Assembly (NCBI GenBank): GCA_018826895.1
Contig: JAHJYA010000082.1
Span: forward strand, 62,001 to 126,000
Direction of reading: 5' to 3'
DNA: 64,000 nt
Source: Gammaproteobacteria bacterium
Lineage (GTDB): Bacteria > Pseudomonadota > Gammaproteobacteria > Pseudomonadales > Pseudomonadaceae
Shown in pieces: positions 44,974 to 55,088 of this stretch. Under the pieces are notes generated by a model that saw nothing but the letters and a program-made list of their open reading frames with translations, ran no database searches and was not told the DNA's origin. A program made the translations under genes and the position numbers. Each line of letters starts with the position of its first letter. Positions within the stretch are counted from its first letter, which is position 1.

Positions 44974-45655
44974 TGCCATTCTCCACGCCCAGGGCGATCA
45001 GCGCCGCCGCTGCGGCGACCTGCTCGGCGATGCGCCGGCTGGCGCCCTGCCCCAGGGTCTTTTCATTCAGTAGGGTGACCTGACACTCGACGACGAATGT
45101 CCGGCAGTGCGGATCGCCCTGGATATCCACCACTTCGTAGCGTGGCAGGTCGCAGGCCCGCGACTGCAGAAATTCCTGCAAACGGGTTTTCGGATCCTTG
45201 TTGGTATCGACCAGGGTCAGGCTGTCTAGCTCGGTGGTCAGCCAGGCCAGTACGCGGGTGCGTGCAGCCTCCATGCCGGTATCCAGATAAATCGCACCGA
45301 TCAACGCCTCAAGGGCATCGGCGAGAATAGACTCGCGGCGAAAGCCGCCACTTTTCAACTCACCGGAGCCCAACCGCAGGTAATCGCCGAGGTCGAAACC
45401 ACGGGCCAGAACAGCCAGGGTTTCGCCCTTGACCAGACGCGCGCGCAGGCGCGACAGCTGGCCCTCGCGAGCCTGGGGAAAACGCTCGAAGAGCGCCTCA
45501 CCGGCAACAAAATTGAGAATGGCGTCACCGAGAAATTCCAACCGTTCGTTGTTACGACCGGCGAAGCTGCGGTGGGTGAGCGCCAGGACCATCAGGTCCT
45601 GGTCTTTGAAGGTGTAACCGAGCTGACGCTCGAGGCGGGATAACGAAGCAGTCAC
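44966..45655 (-). CDS. rnc: Ribonuclease III
   Basis: Cuts double-stranded RNA, including the 30S rRNA precursor. The 229-residue protein has the signature [11 protein letters not shown] (E40, D44), the second acidic site in [16 protein letters not shown], and a C-terminal double-stranded RNA-binding domain ([23 protein letters not shown]). It starts at a GTG overlapping the upstream DUF4845 stop (GTGA) and overlaps era at its end. Confidence 0.96.
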   Translation of the reverse strand: MTASLSRLERQLGYTFKDQDLMVLALTHRSFAGRNNERLEFLGDAILNFVAGEALFERFPQAREGQLSRLRARLVKGETLAVLARGFDLGDYLRLGSGELKSGGFRRESILADALEALIGAIYLDTGMEAARTRVLAWLTTELDSLTLVDTNKDPKTRLQEFLQSRACDLPRYEVVDIQGDPHCRTFVVECQVTLLNEKTLGQGASRRIAEQVAAAAALIALGVENGND

Positions 45656-46029
45656 GGCATACGCACACGGAATTCTTTGTCGAAATGCACCACAAGGTCG
45701 AGGTTCTCGATCAGCGGTTCGCGCTTCTCGTACTTGAGGTGGGCGAGAAACTCATTGTTTTCCACGGTCACGGTCAGCGCATCGCGCATGTTCAGGTCAC
45801 GGATACTGTTGACCTGCATGCCTTTGCTGACGTGCTCATAGAAGTCACCCACGGTACGCACCTGCAGTGCGCGGTCGGTCTCGACCGAGGTGATGATTTT
45901 TTCCATCGACATGTAGTCGAGGTAATGCGGGATGACCTTGAACGCGGTACTGGCGAGAAACGCCACCACGGCCAACACCACCAACCAGCTCAGTATCGAC
46001 AAGCCCTTTTGCGAACGCGCGAATGTCAT
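45652..46029 (-). CDS. DUF4845 membrane protein
   Basis: A 125-residue protein with one N-terminal TM helix (about 10-32, [21 protein letters not shown]) and a small periplasmic domain. It resembles the DUF4845 family, regularly found between lepB and rnc in pseudomonads. Function is unknown. The ATG at 46029 begins [11 protein letters not shown]; earlier in-frame residues look non-coding. It is coupled to rnc by a GTGA overlap. Confidence 0.85.
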   Translation of the reverse strand: MTFARSQKGLSILSWLVVLAVVAFLASTAFKVIPHYLDYMSMEKIITSVETDRALQVRTVGDFYEHVSKGMQVNSIRDLNMRDALTVTVENNEFLAHLKYEKREPLIENLDLVVHFDKEFRVRMP

Positions 46030-46101
46030 TGGAGAACCCCAGCATGCAATGTTGTTGTGTCGTCGTCGGCCTACGGCCTGACCCGACTCGTTATAGCCCA
46101 T

Positions 46102-46122
46102 GGCACTGAGTTACACAGTGCC
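46102..46122 (-). terminator. Hairpin between lepB and the DUF4845 gene
   Basis: Arms GGCACTG / CAGTGCC with a 7-base loop lie 18 bases past the lepB stop. No T run follows on the minus strand, so it may attenuate or stabilise the message and not fully stop it. Confidence 0.35.
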
Positions 46123-46139
46123 AGGGTGCCCGTTTTGCC

Positions 46140-46994
46140 TCAGTGAATCAGACCAACACGAGAAAAATTAGGCAGATTGCGTACTTTCGGGTCTGGCCAG
46201 CTCATCCAAACTGCAAAGGCCTTACCGACGATATTCTGATCGGGAACCATGCCATGCAGGGCCTTGGGGATGGCAGGGTCATTCCAATAGCGGCTGTCGT
46301 TGGAGTTGTCGCGGTTGTCGCCCATCATGAAGTAGTAGCCTTGCGGCACCACCCACTCCTTGCCTGGCTCGACGCGATAGCGATTCATTTCCTTGCGGAT
46401 CTGGTGCTCCACTTCACCCAGCTTTTCGTTGTAAAGGGTGACGCTGCCCAGGCTGCCTGGTTCTTCGCCCAGCAGTTGCTGAGCCACCGGCTGGTCATTG
46501 ATAAACAGCTGCTTGTCGCTGGTGTAGCGGATATGGTCGCCGGCCAGGCCAACCACACGCTTGATGTAGTTGATGTTCGGGTCGCTCGGGTAGCGGAACA
46601 CCATCACATCGCCACGCGCCGGATCACCCACGTCGATCACCTTGGTGTCCAGCACCGGCAGGCGAATGCCATAGGCAAACTTGTTGACCAAAATGAAATC
46701 GCCCACTTCCAGCGTCGGCTTCATCGAGCCCGACGGAATCTGGAACGGCTCGACCAGAAACGAGCGCAGCACCAGGACAATCGCCAGCACCGGAAAGAAC
46801 GACTTGCCGTACTCAACCAGCAAGGGCTCTTTGTTCAGGCGCTCGACCACCGCTTCGTCAGGCTGGTTAACCTGGCCATGGTAGTTGGCAATGGCCGCGC
46901 GCCGGCGCGGTGCCAAAAAGACCAGATCGAACAGCGCCAGCGCACCACAGACGGCGACAGCGATTACCAGCAACAGCGGGAAATTTAGCGACAT
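46140..46994 (-). CDS. lepB: Signal peptidase I LepB
   Basis: Removes Sec and Tat signal peptides at the periplasmic side of the inner membrane. The 284-residue protein has two N-terminal TM helices (about 5-28 and 64-82) and the Ser-Lys dyad S90 (IPSGSMKPTL) and K145 (YIKRVVGLAGD). The box E segment GYYFMMGDNRDNSNDSR also fits. It follows lepA with a 5-base gap, the common lepA-lepB operon. Confidence 0.97.
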   Translation of the reverse strand: MSLNFPLLLVIAVAVCGALALFDLVFLAPRRRAAIANYHGQVNQPDEAVVERLNKEPLLVEYGKSFFPVLAIVLVLRSFLVEPFQIPSGSMKPTLEVGDFILVNKFAYGIRLPVLDTKVIDVGDPARGDVMVFRYPSDPNINYIKRVVGLAGDHIRYTSDKQLFINDQPVAQQLLGEEPGSLGSVTLYNEKLGEVEHQIRKEMNRYRVEPGKEWVVPQGYYFMMGDNRDNSNDSRYWNDPAIPKALHGMVPDQNIVGKAFAVWMSWPDPKVRNLPNFSRVGLIH

Positions 46995-46999
46995 AGGAC

Positions 47000-48799
47000 C
47001 TAACTATCCAACCTGAGCACAGCGAGGAAGGCTTCTTGTGGAATTTCCACGTTACCGACCTGCTTCATGCGTTTCTTACCGGCCTTCTGCTTCTCCAGCA
47101 GTTTGCGCTTACGGCTTACATCGCCGCCGTAACACTTGGCCAGTACGTTCTTTCTCAGCGCCTTGACAGTGGTGCGCGCCACAATCTGCCCGCCAATGGC
47201 GGCCTGAATTGCCACATCGAACATCTGTCGCGGAATCAGCTCTTTCATCTTCTCGGTCAACGCACGGCCTTTGTAGTGCGCGTTGTCACGATGCACGATC
47301 AACGCCAGGGCGTCGACTTTCTCACTGTTGATCAAGACGTCCAGCTTGACCAGGTTGGCCGACTGGTAACGATCAAAATGATAGTCCAGCGACGCATAAC
47401 CGCGGCTGGTCGACTTCAAGCGGTCGAAGAAATCCAGGACCACCTCATTCATCGGCAGGTCGTAGGTAACCTGAACCTGCGAGCCGAGGAACAGCATGTC
47501 GTGCTGCACGCCACGCTTCTCGATGCACAGGGTAATCACGTTACCCAGATGCTCCTGCGGCACCAGGATATTGGCGCGTACGATGGGTTCGCGCATGTCT
47601 TCAATCGACGACAAATCCGGCAGTTTTGACGGGTTATCGACGTAAATCGTTTCACCTGTCTTGAGCAGCAACTCGAAAATCACTGTCGGTGCGGTGGTGA
47701 TCAGATCCAGGTCGTATTCGCGCTCCAGGCGCTCCTGGATGATTTCCATGTGCAGCATGCCAAGGAAGCCACAACGGAAACCAAAGCCCAGGGCATCGGA
47801 GCTTTCCGGGGTGTACTGCAAGGATGAGTCATTCAGTGTGAGCTTCTGCAGGGCTTCGCGGAAGTCTTCAAAGTCATCGGAACTCACCGGGAACAGACCG
47901 GCATAGACCTGCGGCTGGATGCGCTTGAAACCTGGCAGCACATCAACATCGGGGGTCGAGCTCAGGGTCAGCGTATCACCGACCGGTGCACCGTGAATGT
48001 CCTTGATACCGGCAATGATAAAGCCCACTTCACCGGCCTTGAGATCGACCGTGGCGGTGTGTTTCGGGTTGAACACGCCAACGCTGTCGACCAGGTGAAT
48101 CTTGCCAGTGGATTTCACCAGCACCTTGTCACCCTTCTTGATCCGTCCATGACGCACACGGACCAGGGAAACCACGCCCAGGTAGTTGTCGAACCAGGAA
48201 TCGATGATCAACGCCTGCAAAGGCGCCTCGATATCGCCGGTCGGCGCAGGAATGGTGTGCACCAGACGCTCGAGCACTTCGTCGACACCCAGGCCAGTCT
48301 TGGCACTGCAGGTGACGGCGTCAGTGGCATCGATACCGATGATTTTCTCGATTTCTTCCTTGACCCGGTCCGGATCGGCCTGGGGCAGGTCGATCTTGTT
48401 GAGTACCGGCATGACCTCGAGACCTTGCTCGATGGCGGTGTAGCAGTTGGCGACCGATTGCGCCTCGACGCCCTGACCGGCATCGACCACCAGCAGCGCG
48501 CCCTCACAGGCCGCGAGGGAGCGACTGACTTCATAGGTGAAGTCGACGTGCCCAGGGGTATCGATGAAGTTCAACTGGTAGGTCTTGCCGTCGCGCGCCT
48601 TGTAATACAGGGTCACGCTATGAGCCTTGATGGTAATCCCGCGCTCACGCTCAAGATCCATGGAATCCAGAACCTGGGCTTCCATTTCACGATCGGCTAG
48701 GCCGCCACACATCTGGATAAACCGATCAGCCAGGGTGGATTTGCCATGGTCGATGTGGGCAATGATGGAGAAATTGCGGATATGACTCAGGTCACTCAC
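47000..48799 (-). CDS. lepA: Translation elongation factor 4 (LepA)
   Basis: Ribosome-bound GTPase linked to back-translocation and 30S maturation. The 599-residue protein has P-loop [10 protein letters not shown] (14-23), DTPGHVDF and NKIDLP. The EF-4-specific C-terminal domain includes [15 protein letters not shown] and [18 protein letters not shown], and the tail carries [22 protein letters not shown]. The start is GTG at 48799 ([11 protein letters not shown]); homologues begin here. The 26 residues possible upstream do not match the family. Confidence 0.97.
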   Translation of the reverse strand: MSDLSHIRNFSIIAHIDHGKSTLADRFIQMCGGLADREMEAQVLDSMDLERERGITIKAHSVTLYYKARDGKTYQLNFIDTPGHVDFTYEVSRSLAACEGALLVVDAGQGVEAQSVANCYTAIEQGLEVMPVLNKIDLPQADPDRVKEEIEKIIGIDATDAVTCSAKTGLGVDEVLERLVHTIPAPTGDIEAPLQALIIDSWFDNYLGVVSLVRVRHGRIKKGDKVLVKSTGKIHLVDSVGVFNPKHTATVDLKAGEVGFIIAGIKDIHGAPVGDTLTLSSTPDVDVLPGFKRIQPQVYAGLFPVSSDDFEDFREALQKLTLNDSSLQYTPESSDALGFGFRCGFLGMLHMEIIQERLEREYDLDLITTAPTVIFELLLKTGETIYVDNPSKLPDLSSIEDMREPIVRANILVPQEHLGNVITLCIEKRGVQHDMLFLGSQVQVTYDLPMNEVVLDFFDRLKSTSRGYASLDYHFDRYQSANLVKLDVLINSEKVDALALIVHRDNAHYKGRALTEKMKELIPRQMFDVAIQAAIGGQIVARTTVKALRKNVLAKCYGGDVSRKRKLLEKQKAGKKRMKQVGNVEIPQEAFLAVLRLDS

Positions 48800-48904
48800 A
48801 GGACAACACTCTAAAAAGTCGCAGGCGACTGCCCGCCGAAAATAGCCGCAAAGTGTACCTGATCGGCGGCGCACCCGTCACGCCTGAGCAGGATAGCCGG
48901 ACAT

Positions 48905-48934
48905 GAAAAGGGGCGATCTTGATCGCCCCTTTTC
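48905..48934 (-). terminator. Strong terminator after mucD
   Basis: Perfect 14-bp stem GAAAAGGGGCGATC / GATCGCCCCTTTTC with a 2-base centre. The T run is in the 3' arm on the minus strand. It lies 59 bases past the mucD stop and separates the muc operon from lepA. Confidence 0.92.
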
Positions 48935-48993
48935 AGTGCAACAACCTCTGCCAAACAGGCCTGAGCTACGTACTCAGGCCTGGCCAGCCAGAC

Positions 48994-50427
48994 TTACTCA
49001 GCCAGCTTGAACGTGATGAAACTCGCACGCCCTTGGCGCAGCACACGCATCGAAACCGAGCGATTCTTCGGCAGCGACTCTGCCACCTGGGTGAAAGTTT
49101 TGGCCGAATCAATCGCCTGGTTGTTGAGGTGAGTCACGACATCGCCAGGGCGCAAGCCGATTAGCGCCGCCGGGCCGCCCTGCACTTCGGAAATCACTAC
49201 ACCACCGCGCAGATCGAGATTCTTCTTCTGCTCAGCGGTCAGCTCGGCCACTTTTACGCCAAGGCGGTTGCTGCTGCGCTCCGCCCCTGGAGAACCGGCA
49301 CTGGCCACTTCATCACCATCTTCCGGCAATGCACCAATGGTCAACGACAGCTTGCGCCGGGCACCTTCACGCACGACATCGAGCTCGGCCTTGCTACCAG
49401 CCTTGAGCGTACCGACCAGGTGTGGCAAGTCCGCCGACATGACGATCGGCTGACCATTGAGGCTGAGGATCACGTCGCCCACCTGCAGACCACCCTTGGC
49501 TGCCGGGCCATCGTCAAGCACTTGCGCCACCAGGGCACCGGCAGGACGGTCCAGGCCAAAAGACTCCGCCAGATCCTTGTTCACTTCCTGGATCACCACA
49601 CCCAGCCAGCCGCGGCTAACCTTGCCAGTGGCCTTGAGCTGGTCGGCAACATCCATCGCCACACTCATCGGAATGGCGAAGGACAGCCCCATGAAACCGC
49701 CGGAACGCGTGAAAATTTGCGAGTTGATACCCACAACCTCACCCGCCAGGTTGAACAGCGGCCCGCCGGAGTTACCTGGGTTGATCGCCACATCGGTCTG
49801 AATGAACGGCACATAGCTCTCGTTCGGCAGGCTGCGCCCCTTGGCGCTGACGATACCGGCGGTCACCGAATGGTCGAAACCGAATGGCGAGCCTATGGCC
49901 AACACCCACTCACCGACCTTGAGGTCTTCGGACTTGCCCAGCTTGACGGTCGGCAGGTTCTCGCCCTCGACTTTCAGCAGCGCCACATCGCTGCGCGGGT
50001 CGGCGCCAATCAGCTTGGCTTCCAGCTCACTGCGATCGGACAGCCGCACGATGATTTCATCGGCATCGGCCACAACATGGTTGTTAGTCAGCACGTAGCC
50101 GTCTGCGGAAATAATGAAACCCGAACCCAGCGACTGCGCTTCACGCTGGCGGCCGCCTGGCGCTCGAGGAGCCTGCGGAATGCTGCGCTCGAAAAACTCG
50201 CGGAACATCGGCGGCAAACCTTCGAGATCCGGCATATTCGGCTGGCCACTGCCAGCCACCGTCCGCTCGGGCAGATGCTGGCGCGTGCTGATATTGACTA
50301 CGGCAGGCGAGGCCTGCTCGACCAGATCAGTGAAGTCCGGAAGCTCGGCGCTGGCAATAGCGGCCTGCCCCAGCATGAAGACGCCCAACAAGGCGGTTAA
50401 CGATAATTTCAGGCTAGGCAACGACAT
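48994..50427 (-). CDS. mucD: Periplasmic serine protease MucD (DegP/HtrA family)
   Basis: Quality-control protease that degrades misfolded envelope proteins and dampens AlgU activation. The 477-residue precursor has a signal peptide to about residue 28 and a trypsin-like domain with triad H117 (YVLTNNHVV), D147 (DPRSDVALL) and S220 (GNSGGP). Two PDZ domains follow (about 265-355 and 380-470). ATG at 50427 gives the proper signal peptide. It is the last gene of the algU-mucABCD operon and is closed by a strong terminator. Confidence 0.95.
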   Translation of the reverse strand: MSLPSLKLSLTALLGVFMLGQAAIASAELPDFTDLVEQASPAVVNISTRQHLPERTVAGSGQPNMPDLEGLPPMFREFFERSIPQAPRAPGGRQREAQSLGSGFIISADGYVLTNNHVVADADEIIVRLSDRSELEAKLIGADPRSDVALLKVEGENLPTVKLGKSEDLKVGEWVLAIGSPFGFDHSVTAGIVSAKGRSLPNESYVPFIQTDVAINPGNSGGPLFNLAGEVVGINSQIFTRSGGFMGLSFAIPMSVAMDVADQLKATGKVSRGWLGVVIQEVNKDLAESFGLDRPAGALVAQVLDDGPAAKGGLQVGDVILSLNGQPIVMSADLPHLVGTLKAGSKAELDVVREGARRKLSLTIGALPEDGDEVASAGSPGAERSSNRLGVKVAELTAEQKKNLDLRGGVVISEVQGGPAALIGLRPGDVVTHLNNQAIDSAKTFTQVAESLPKNRSVSMRVLRQGRASFITFKLAE

Positions 50428-50456
50428 ACGACTCCCCATCCAGATAAGGCAAAGAC

Positions 50457-50912
50457 TCAAACTGCAGCGATTGCAGCCGCCTGCACCCTGCGCACCACAA
50501 CCGGCTGCAAGGCCGGATCATGCGCCGTGAGGGCACTGCGCCTGCGCACACCGTACCAAGCCAGGAACATCCCGGCAAAACCACTGACTATCACCCACGG
50601 CTCGGCAGCACCGGTACTCTGCATCAGCAGAGCGCCAGCGAACAAGCCAAGCAAGGGCATGAGATAAACCAACAGCGAGCCGCGCACCAACAGGTCTTCA
50701 CGAACCCCGATGACCACAGCATCACCTACGTAAAGAGAAAGATCAGACAACGCGCGCACGTGACCGCGACGCTGCCCCAGGCCTAATTCGCCCAGCAACC
50801 CCTGACCACAACCGGCACGCGCAGAACAAGAGGAACAAGTGCTTTTACGCAGCGTTTCAACCCAGACCGCGCCGGGCTCGACCGCTACCACCCGCCCCGA
50901 CTCTTCGATCAT
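50457..50912 (-). CDS. mucC: MucC / RseC-family membrane protein
   Basis: A 151-residue inner-membrane protein of the RseC family. It has an N-terminal cytoplasmic part with a cysteine cluster (CSSCSARAGCGQG) and two adjacent TM helices (about 80-99 and 103-122). Such proteins modulate sigma-E systems and electron-transfer (SoxR-reducing) functions; the role in AlgU control is minor or unclear. Its ATG overlaps the mucB stop (ATGA). Confidence 0.9.
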   Translation of the reverse strand: MIEESGRVVAVEPGAVWVETLRKSTCSSCSARAGCGQGLLGELGLGQRRGHVRALSDLSLYVGDAVVIGVREDLLVRGSLLVYLMPLLGLFAGALLMQSTGAAEPWVIVSGFAGMFLAWYGVRRRSALTAHDPALQPVVVRRVQAAAIAAV

Positions 50913-51865
50913 TGAACTGCGCTCGCCTCACCCACCGTGCTGCGGATAGAAAGGGCTACACGTTCGGCAGTACCTAGAGGAACCTCGCCCACGACCGTGA
51001 CCATCACATCCCCTTCGACCGTGGACAACCGCCGCGAAACGGCTACGGTAGGGCCCAGCTGGCTGCGCGCCTCTTCAACAGCAGCGCCGCCCAAAGGCTC
51101 GAGGAATACGGAAAAGCTGGCCAATCCATCGCCATACACCAGGCTGGCGACCGACTCATCAGAGATGGAACTGGGCCGAACGGTGACAGCCTTTAGCACG
51201 AAACCTGTCGGTAACCAGTCGGCTCGCCAGGCGTCAGCCACAGACGACCTGGCCTCCACGACCTGCATGGGTTTGCATTCGCCACTGGCATGCAAATCAG
51301 CTTCGGCGCTTTCAACCAACTCCAGATCGGAAAACTGAAGGCGCTCCAGCAGCTGTCCCTCGGCATTGAGCAACAGCGATTTGAGCGGCAGCGCAGTAGC
51401 CTCGTCGAGGTGCATTTCCACCGCATAGCGATGCTGATCACGCGGGATCAAACCCAAGACCACAGCCTCACGCCCGGCTACGCGCGAAGCGCCGACCACA
51501 CGGACATCATAGGACTCGCCAACTTGCGCAATATTCAGAGGCCGCACCGGCCAAATCTGGGTATCTGCTGCTTGATCGGCAAACGCACTGCTGGAGCATT
51601 GCACCTGACCACCAACGCGAACAACTTCCTGCACTGGACCGTCAAGCTGCAATAGACGCTCACGAACGACGCCATCAGCGCCAACCTGATGCCAGATACG
51701 ATGGGTAGAGAAACTGCCATTACGCTCGTAAACGAAATGGCCTTGAAAGCTTTGCGACTGCTCCGCTGCAGCAAGACGCTGCAGCCATGGCTGCGCATCG
51801 GCAGCCACGACCGGCAGCGCCAGCCAGCTGCCGAGTACGACGGAGGCCAAGGGAATAAAACGCAT
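50909..51865 (-). CDS. mucB: Periplasmic regulator MucB (RseB family)
   Basis: Binds the periplasmic tail of MucA and shields it from AlgW (DegS) cleavage; it responds to mislocalised lipids or LPS. The 318-residue precursor has a signal peptide (MRFIPLASVVLGSWLALPVVAADA) and two RseB domains, a LolA-like N-terminal half (FQGHFVYERNGSFSTHRIWHQVG) and a smaller C-terminal half (LPTGFVLKAVTVRP, EPLGGAAVEEAR). ATG at 51865 was chosen for the signal peptide; an ATG 21 bases upstream is in frame. Confidence 0.94.
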   Translation of the reverse strand: MRFIPLASVVLGSWLALPVVAADAQPWLQRLAAAEQSQSFQGHFVYERNGSFSTHRIWHQVGADGVVRERLLQLDGPVQEVVRVGGQVQCSSSAFADQAADTQIWPVRPLNIAQVGESYDVRVVGASRVAGREAVVLGLIPRDQHRYAVEMHLDEATALPLKSLLLNAEGQLLERLQFSDLELVESAEADLHASGECKPMQVVEARSSVADAWRADWLPTGFVLKAVTVRPSSISDESVASLVYGDGLASFSVFLEPLGGAAVEEARSQLGPTVAVSRRLSTVEGDVMVTVVGEVPLGTAERVALSIRSTVGEASAVQ

Positions 51866-51898
51866 GCGCCTCCTGCTCCTTAACATGAACGCAAAGAC

Positions 51899-52480
51899 TT
51901 AACGATCTTCTTCCATGCTTGCAGAACGAGCATACGGCAGCGCCCCTTCAGTGTTCATGGTCGCCTGCTGAGCATGCTGACGCAGGTAGTCGGGCAGACG
52001 CTGCTCGTGCCAGGTCGGCTCAGCCTTTTGCGGTGCAGCTTCCTGCTCGCCGGAAGCATTGAAGCCAGCCAGCATAGCCGGGCCCTGCAACTGCGGGGTT
52101 ACCAATGAAGGTTGAGGCGACTGCTGCGCCATCTGCGCACCTGTCACTTCATCCTGATTGTAGAGGCGCACACCGGCGAGAACGGCTACCGTGACCGAAG
52201 CAGCAACGGCAAAGCGTCCAACCATCTTCCATGGGCCACGTACGACCTTGTCGGCAACCGGAGTCGCTTCATCGGCCAAGGCGGCAGGAACGGCCGCAGC
52301 GATATCCAGACGCGGCTCAAGCAACTCCTTGTGCATCGCTGCACGTGCTACCTGATAACGCGCCCAAGTGGCACGCATCTCAGTCGCATCGCTCGCACCG
52401 AGCACACGTCGTAGTTCAAGTTCATCCGCTTCGTTATCCATCACCGCGGACAGCGATTCCTGCAGGGCTTCACGACTCAT
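51899..52480 (-). CDS. mucA: Anti-sigma factor MucA
   Basis: Inner-membrane protein that holds AlgU inactive. The 193-residue protein has the N-terminal AlgU-binding domain (MSREALQESLSAVMDNEADELELRRVL), one TM helix at about 88-106 (GRFAVAASVTVAVLAGVRLY) and a periplasmic tail with the MucB/protease region (WHEQRLPDYLRQHAQQA). No frameshift or early stop of the mucoid type is seen, so regulation should be normal. SD AGAGGAA precedes the ATG. Confidence 0.95.
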   Translation of the reverse strand: MSREALQESLSAVMDNEADELELRRVLGASDATEMRATWARYQVARAAMHKELLEPRLDIAAAVPAALADEATPVADKVVRGPWKMVGRFAVAASVTVAVLAGVRLYNQDEVTGAQMAQQSPQPSLVTPQLQGPAMLAGFNASGEQEAAPQKAEPTWHEQRLPDYLRQHAQQATMNTEGALPYARSASMEEDR

Positions 52481-52515
52481 GGCGGTTCCTCTCTTGGCTG
52501 TCGCCGCTGTCTTAG

Positions 52516-53097
52516 CTAGGCATCCTGCAACAAAGGCTGCAGGGATTTATCAATGGCCTCACGAGCCCGGAAAATCCGGGAGCGCACAGTACCAACTGGG
52601 CACTGCATGACGCTCGCAATGTCCTCGTAACTCAGACCATCAAATTCACGTAATGTTAGTGCCGTACGCAAATCTTCTGGCAATTGCTGGATGCAGCGAT
52701 GCACGGTGGCTTCGATTTCATCCCGCAACAACGCTCGCTCTGGTGACTCGATATCCTTGAGGGCATGATCGCCATCGTAGAACTCTGCATCCTCAGCGCT
52801 TACATCATTGTCTGGCGGCCGCCGACCTCGCGACACCAGATAATTCTTCGCCGTGTTGATGGCGATTCGGTATAGCCACGTGTAGAACGCACTATCACCG
52901 CGAAAATTCCCGAGCGCTCGATAAGCCTTTACAAAGGCCTCCTGAGCGACATCCTGAGCCTCGTGAGTGTCGTGCACAAAACGCACGATCAACCCGAGAA
53001 TCTTGTGTTGATACTTCAGTACCAATAGATCGAATGCTCGCTTGTCACCACGCTGTACGCGCTCGACCAGCTGCTGATCTTCTTCCTGGGTTAGCAT
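52516..53097 (-). CDS. algU: Extracytoplasmic-function sigma factor AlgU (RpoE/SigE)
   Basis: Directs RNA polymerase to envelope-stress and alginate genes. The 193-residue protein has region 2 (YQHKILGLIVRFVHDTHEAQDVAQEAFVKAYRAL) and region 4 (LPEDLRTALTLREFDGLSYEDIASVMQCPVGTVRSRIFRARE). The ATG at 53097 has GAGGAG in front and gives the standard length; longer in-frame starts are spurious. It is the first gene of the muc operon and has its own AlgU-type promoter. Confidence 0.97.
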   Translation of the reverse strand: MLTQEEDQQLVERVQRGDKRAFDLLVLKYQHKILGLIVRFVHDTHEAQDVAQEAFVKAYRALGNFRGDSAFYTWLYRIAINTAKNYLVSRGRRPPDNDVSAEDAEFYDGDHALKDIESPERALLRDEIEATVHRCIQQLPEDLRTALTLREFDGLSYEDIASVMQCPVGTVRSRIFRAREAIDKSLQPLLQDA

Positions 53098-53471
53098 GGA
53101 CACTCCTCGTAGAGCCTGGAGGAGCATTGCGCCAGCCAGTGAATCGGCTTGCCAACATAGACTCGGGCGTTGCGCAAAAGTTCTACCCTCCAAGCAAACT
53201 TCCCACAAAGCGTCTTTTCGCTTCGCACGGAAATGACGCAGCAATCGCATGTCGCCTGCTGCGCCTATCGTCATTAGATTGCCCGCTTGCCTGCCCCTGC
53301 CGGAAAACCGACAAAGCGGACGGCATGCGAGCCTCGTCCCTATCTTGGGCAACCTTCTATGGAACCCGGGAGACTAAGAAAGTTCCGGATGATCCAAGCA
53401 GGTCATAAGCACGCTATTGTGCCGCTCGGCCCCTCTATATACTAGTGGCCGCATTTAAGCGGAATCCGGAA
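53098..53471. other. algU-nadB divergent intergenic region
   Basis: The 374 bases between the two start codons hold the AlgU-type promoter of the sigma operon at 53158-53183. About 290 bases lie between it and nadB, where no gene was recognised. The nadB promoter is probably near the TATATACTA stretch about 30 bases before its start. Other AlgU or vegetative promoters may be present. Confidence 0.6.
53158..53183 (-). promoter_or_regulatory. algU: AlgU-dependent (autoregulated) promoter of algU
   Basis: On the minus strand GAACTT (53183-53178) is followed after 16 bases by TCTA (53161-53158). This matches the AlgU/sigma-E consensus GAACTT-N16/17-TCTGA except for one base. It lies about 60 bases before the algU start and explains positive autoregulation. 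Confidence 0.85.
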
Positions 53472-55088
53472 ATGAGCCAACAGTTTCAACACGATGTCCT
53501 GGTGATCGGCAGCGGTGCTGCCGGCCTGACCCTGGCGCTGACACTGCCCACGCACCTGCGCATAGCCGTATTGAGCAAGGGCACCCTGGCCAACGGCTCG
53601 ACTTACTGGGCCCAGGGCGGCGTGGCGGCGGTGCTGGACGACACCGACACGATTGAATCCCACGTCGAAGACACCCTTAACGCAGGGGGCGGTCTGTGCC
53701 GTGAAGATGCCGTGCGTTTTACTGTTGAGCACAGCCGCGAAGCGATCCAGTGGCTGATCGATCAGGGCGTGCCTTTCACCCGTGACGACCAGACCAGCCG
53801 GGAAGATGGCGGCTTCGAGTTTCACCTGACCCGCGAAGGCGGCCATAGTCATCGCCGCATCATTCATGCAGCGGACGCCACAGGGGCCGCAATTTTTCGC
53901 ACACTGCTCGAACAGGCGCAACAGCGCAGCAACATCGAACTACTTGAGCAGTGCGTCGCAGTCGACCTGATCACCGAGCGCAAGCTGGGCCTCGATGGCC
54001 AGCGCTGTCTAGGCGCGTACGTCTTGAACCGCAACAGCGGCGAGGTCGACACCTACGCCGCGCGCTTCGTGATTCTCGCCACCGGTGGCGCCGCCAAAGT
54101 GTACCTGTACACCAGCAACCCCGACGGCGCCTGCGGTGACGGCATCGCCATGGCCTGGCGCGCCGGATGCCGGGTAGGCAACCTGGAGTTCAACCAGTTC
54201 CATCCCACTTGCCTCTATCACCCGCAGGCCAAAAGCTTCCTGGTGACCGAAGCCCTGCGCGGCGAAGGCGCCCTACTCAAGCTACCCAACGGCGAGCGCT
54301 TCATGCCACGTTTCGACGAGCGTGCGGAGCTAGCGCCGCGCGATATCGTCGCCCGCGCCATCGACCACGAGATGAAACGCCTGGGCATCGACTGCGTGTA
54401 CCTGGACATCAGCCACAAGCCGGCCGACTTCGTCAAAGGCCACTTCCCCACCGTTTATGAACGCTGCCTCGACTTCGGCATCGACATCACCCGCCAACCC
54501 ATACCCGTGGTGCCAGCTGCGCACTACACCTGCGGCGGCGTGGTCGTCGATCAGAACGGTCACACCGATGTGCCGGGCCTCTATGCAATCGGCGAGACCA
54601 GTTTTACCGGCCTGCACGGCGCCAACCGCATGGCCAGCAACTCTCTTCTTGAATGCTTCGTCTACGCCCGCTCGGCGGCGGCCGACATTGTCGCGCAACT
54701 AGAGCAGATCCAGGTGCCGACTGACCTGCCCGTCTGGGACGCCAGCCAGGTGACCGATTCCGACGAGGATGTGATCATCGCGCATAACTGGGACGAGCTA
54801 CGGCGCTTTATGTGGGACTACGTGGGCATCGTGCGCACCAACAAGCGCCTGCAGCGCGCCGAACACCGCGTGTGCCTGCTGCTGGACGAAATCGATGAGT
54901 TCTACAGCAACTACCGTGTCAGCCGTGACCTGATCGAGTTGCGCAACCTGGCCCAGGTTGCCGAGCTGATGATTCGCTCAGCCATGTTGCGCCGCGAAAG
55001 CCGCGGTCTGCATTACACCCTGGATTATCCGGACATGCTGCCCGAGGCGCTCGACACTATTCTGCTGCCGCCCACCTTCGGCGACTAA
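53472..55088 (+). CDS. nadB: L-aspartate oxidase NadB
   Basis: First enzyme of de novo NAD synthesis; oxidises aspartate to iminoaspartate with FAD. The 538-residue protein shows the FAD site [19 protein letters not shown], the active-site region [22 protein letters not shown] and [13 protein letters not shown]. Length is normal. The ATG at 53472 matches homologues. It is divergent from algU and its 3' end overlaps the convergent ygfX gene by 32 bases. Confidence 0.96.
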   Translation: MSQQFQHDVLVIGSGAAGLTLALTLPTHLRIAVLSKGTLANGSTYWAQGGVAAVLDDTDTIESHVEDTLNAGGGLCREDAVRFTVEHSREAIQWLIDQGVPFTRDDQTSREDGGFEFHLTREGGHSHRRIIHAADATGAAIFRTLLEQAQQRSNIELLEQCVAVDLITERKLGLDGQRCLGAYVLNRNSGEVDTYAARFVILATGGAAKVYLYTSNPDGACGDGIAMAWRAGCRVGNLEFNQFHPTCLYHPQAKSFLVTEALRGEGALLKLPNGERFMPRFDERAELAPRDIVARAIDHEMKRLGIDCVYLDISHKPADFVKGHFPTVYERCLDFGIDITRQPIPVVPAAHYTCGGVVVDQNGHTDVPGLYAIGETSFTGLHGANRMASNSLLECFVYARSAAADIVAQLEQIQVPTDLPVWDASQVTDSDEDVIIAHNWDELRRFMWDYVGIVRTNKRLQRAEHRVCLLLDEIDEFYSNYRVSRDLIELRNLAQVAELMIRSAMLRRESRGLHYTLDYPDMLPEALDTILLPPTFGD

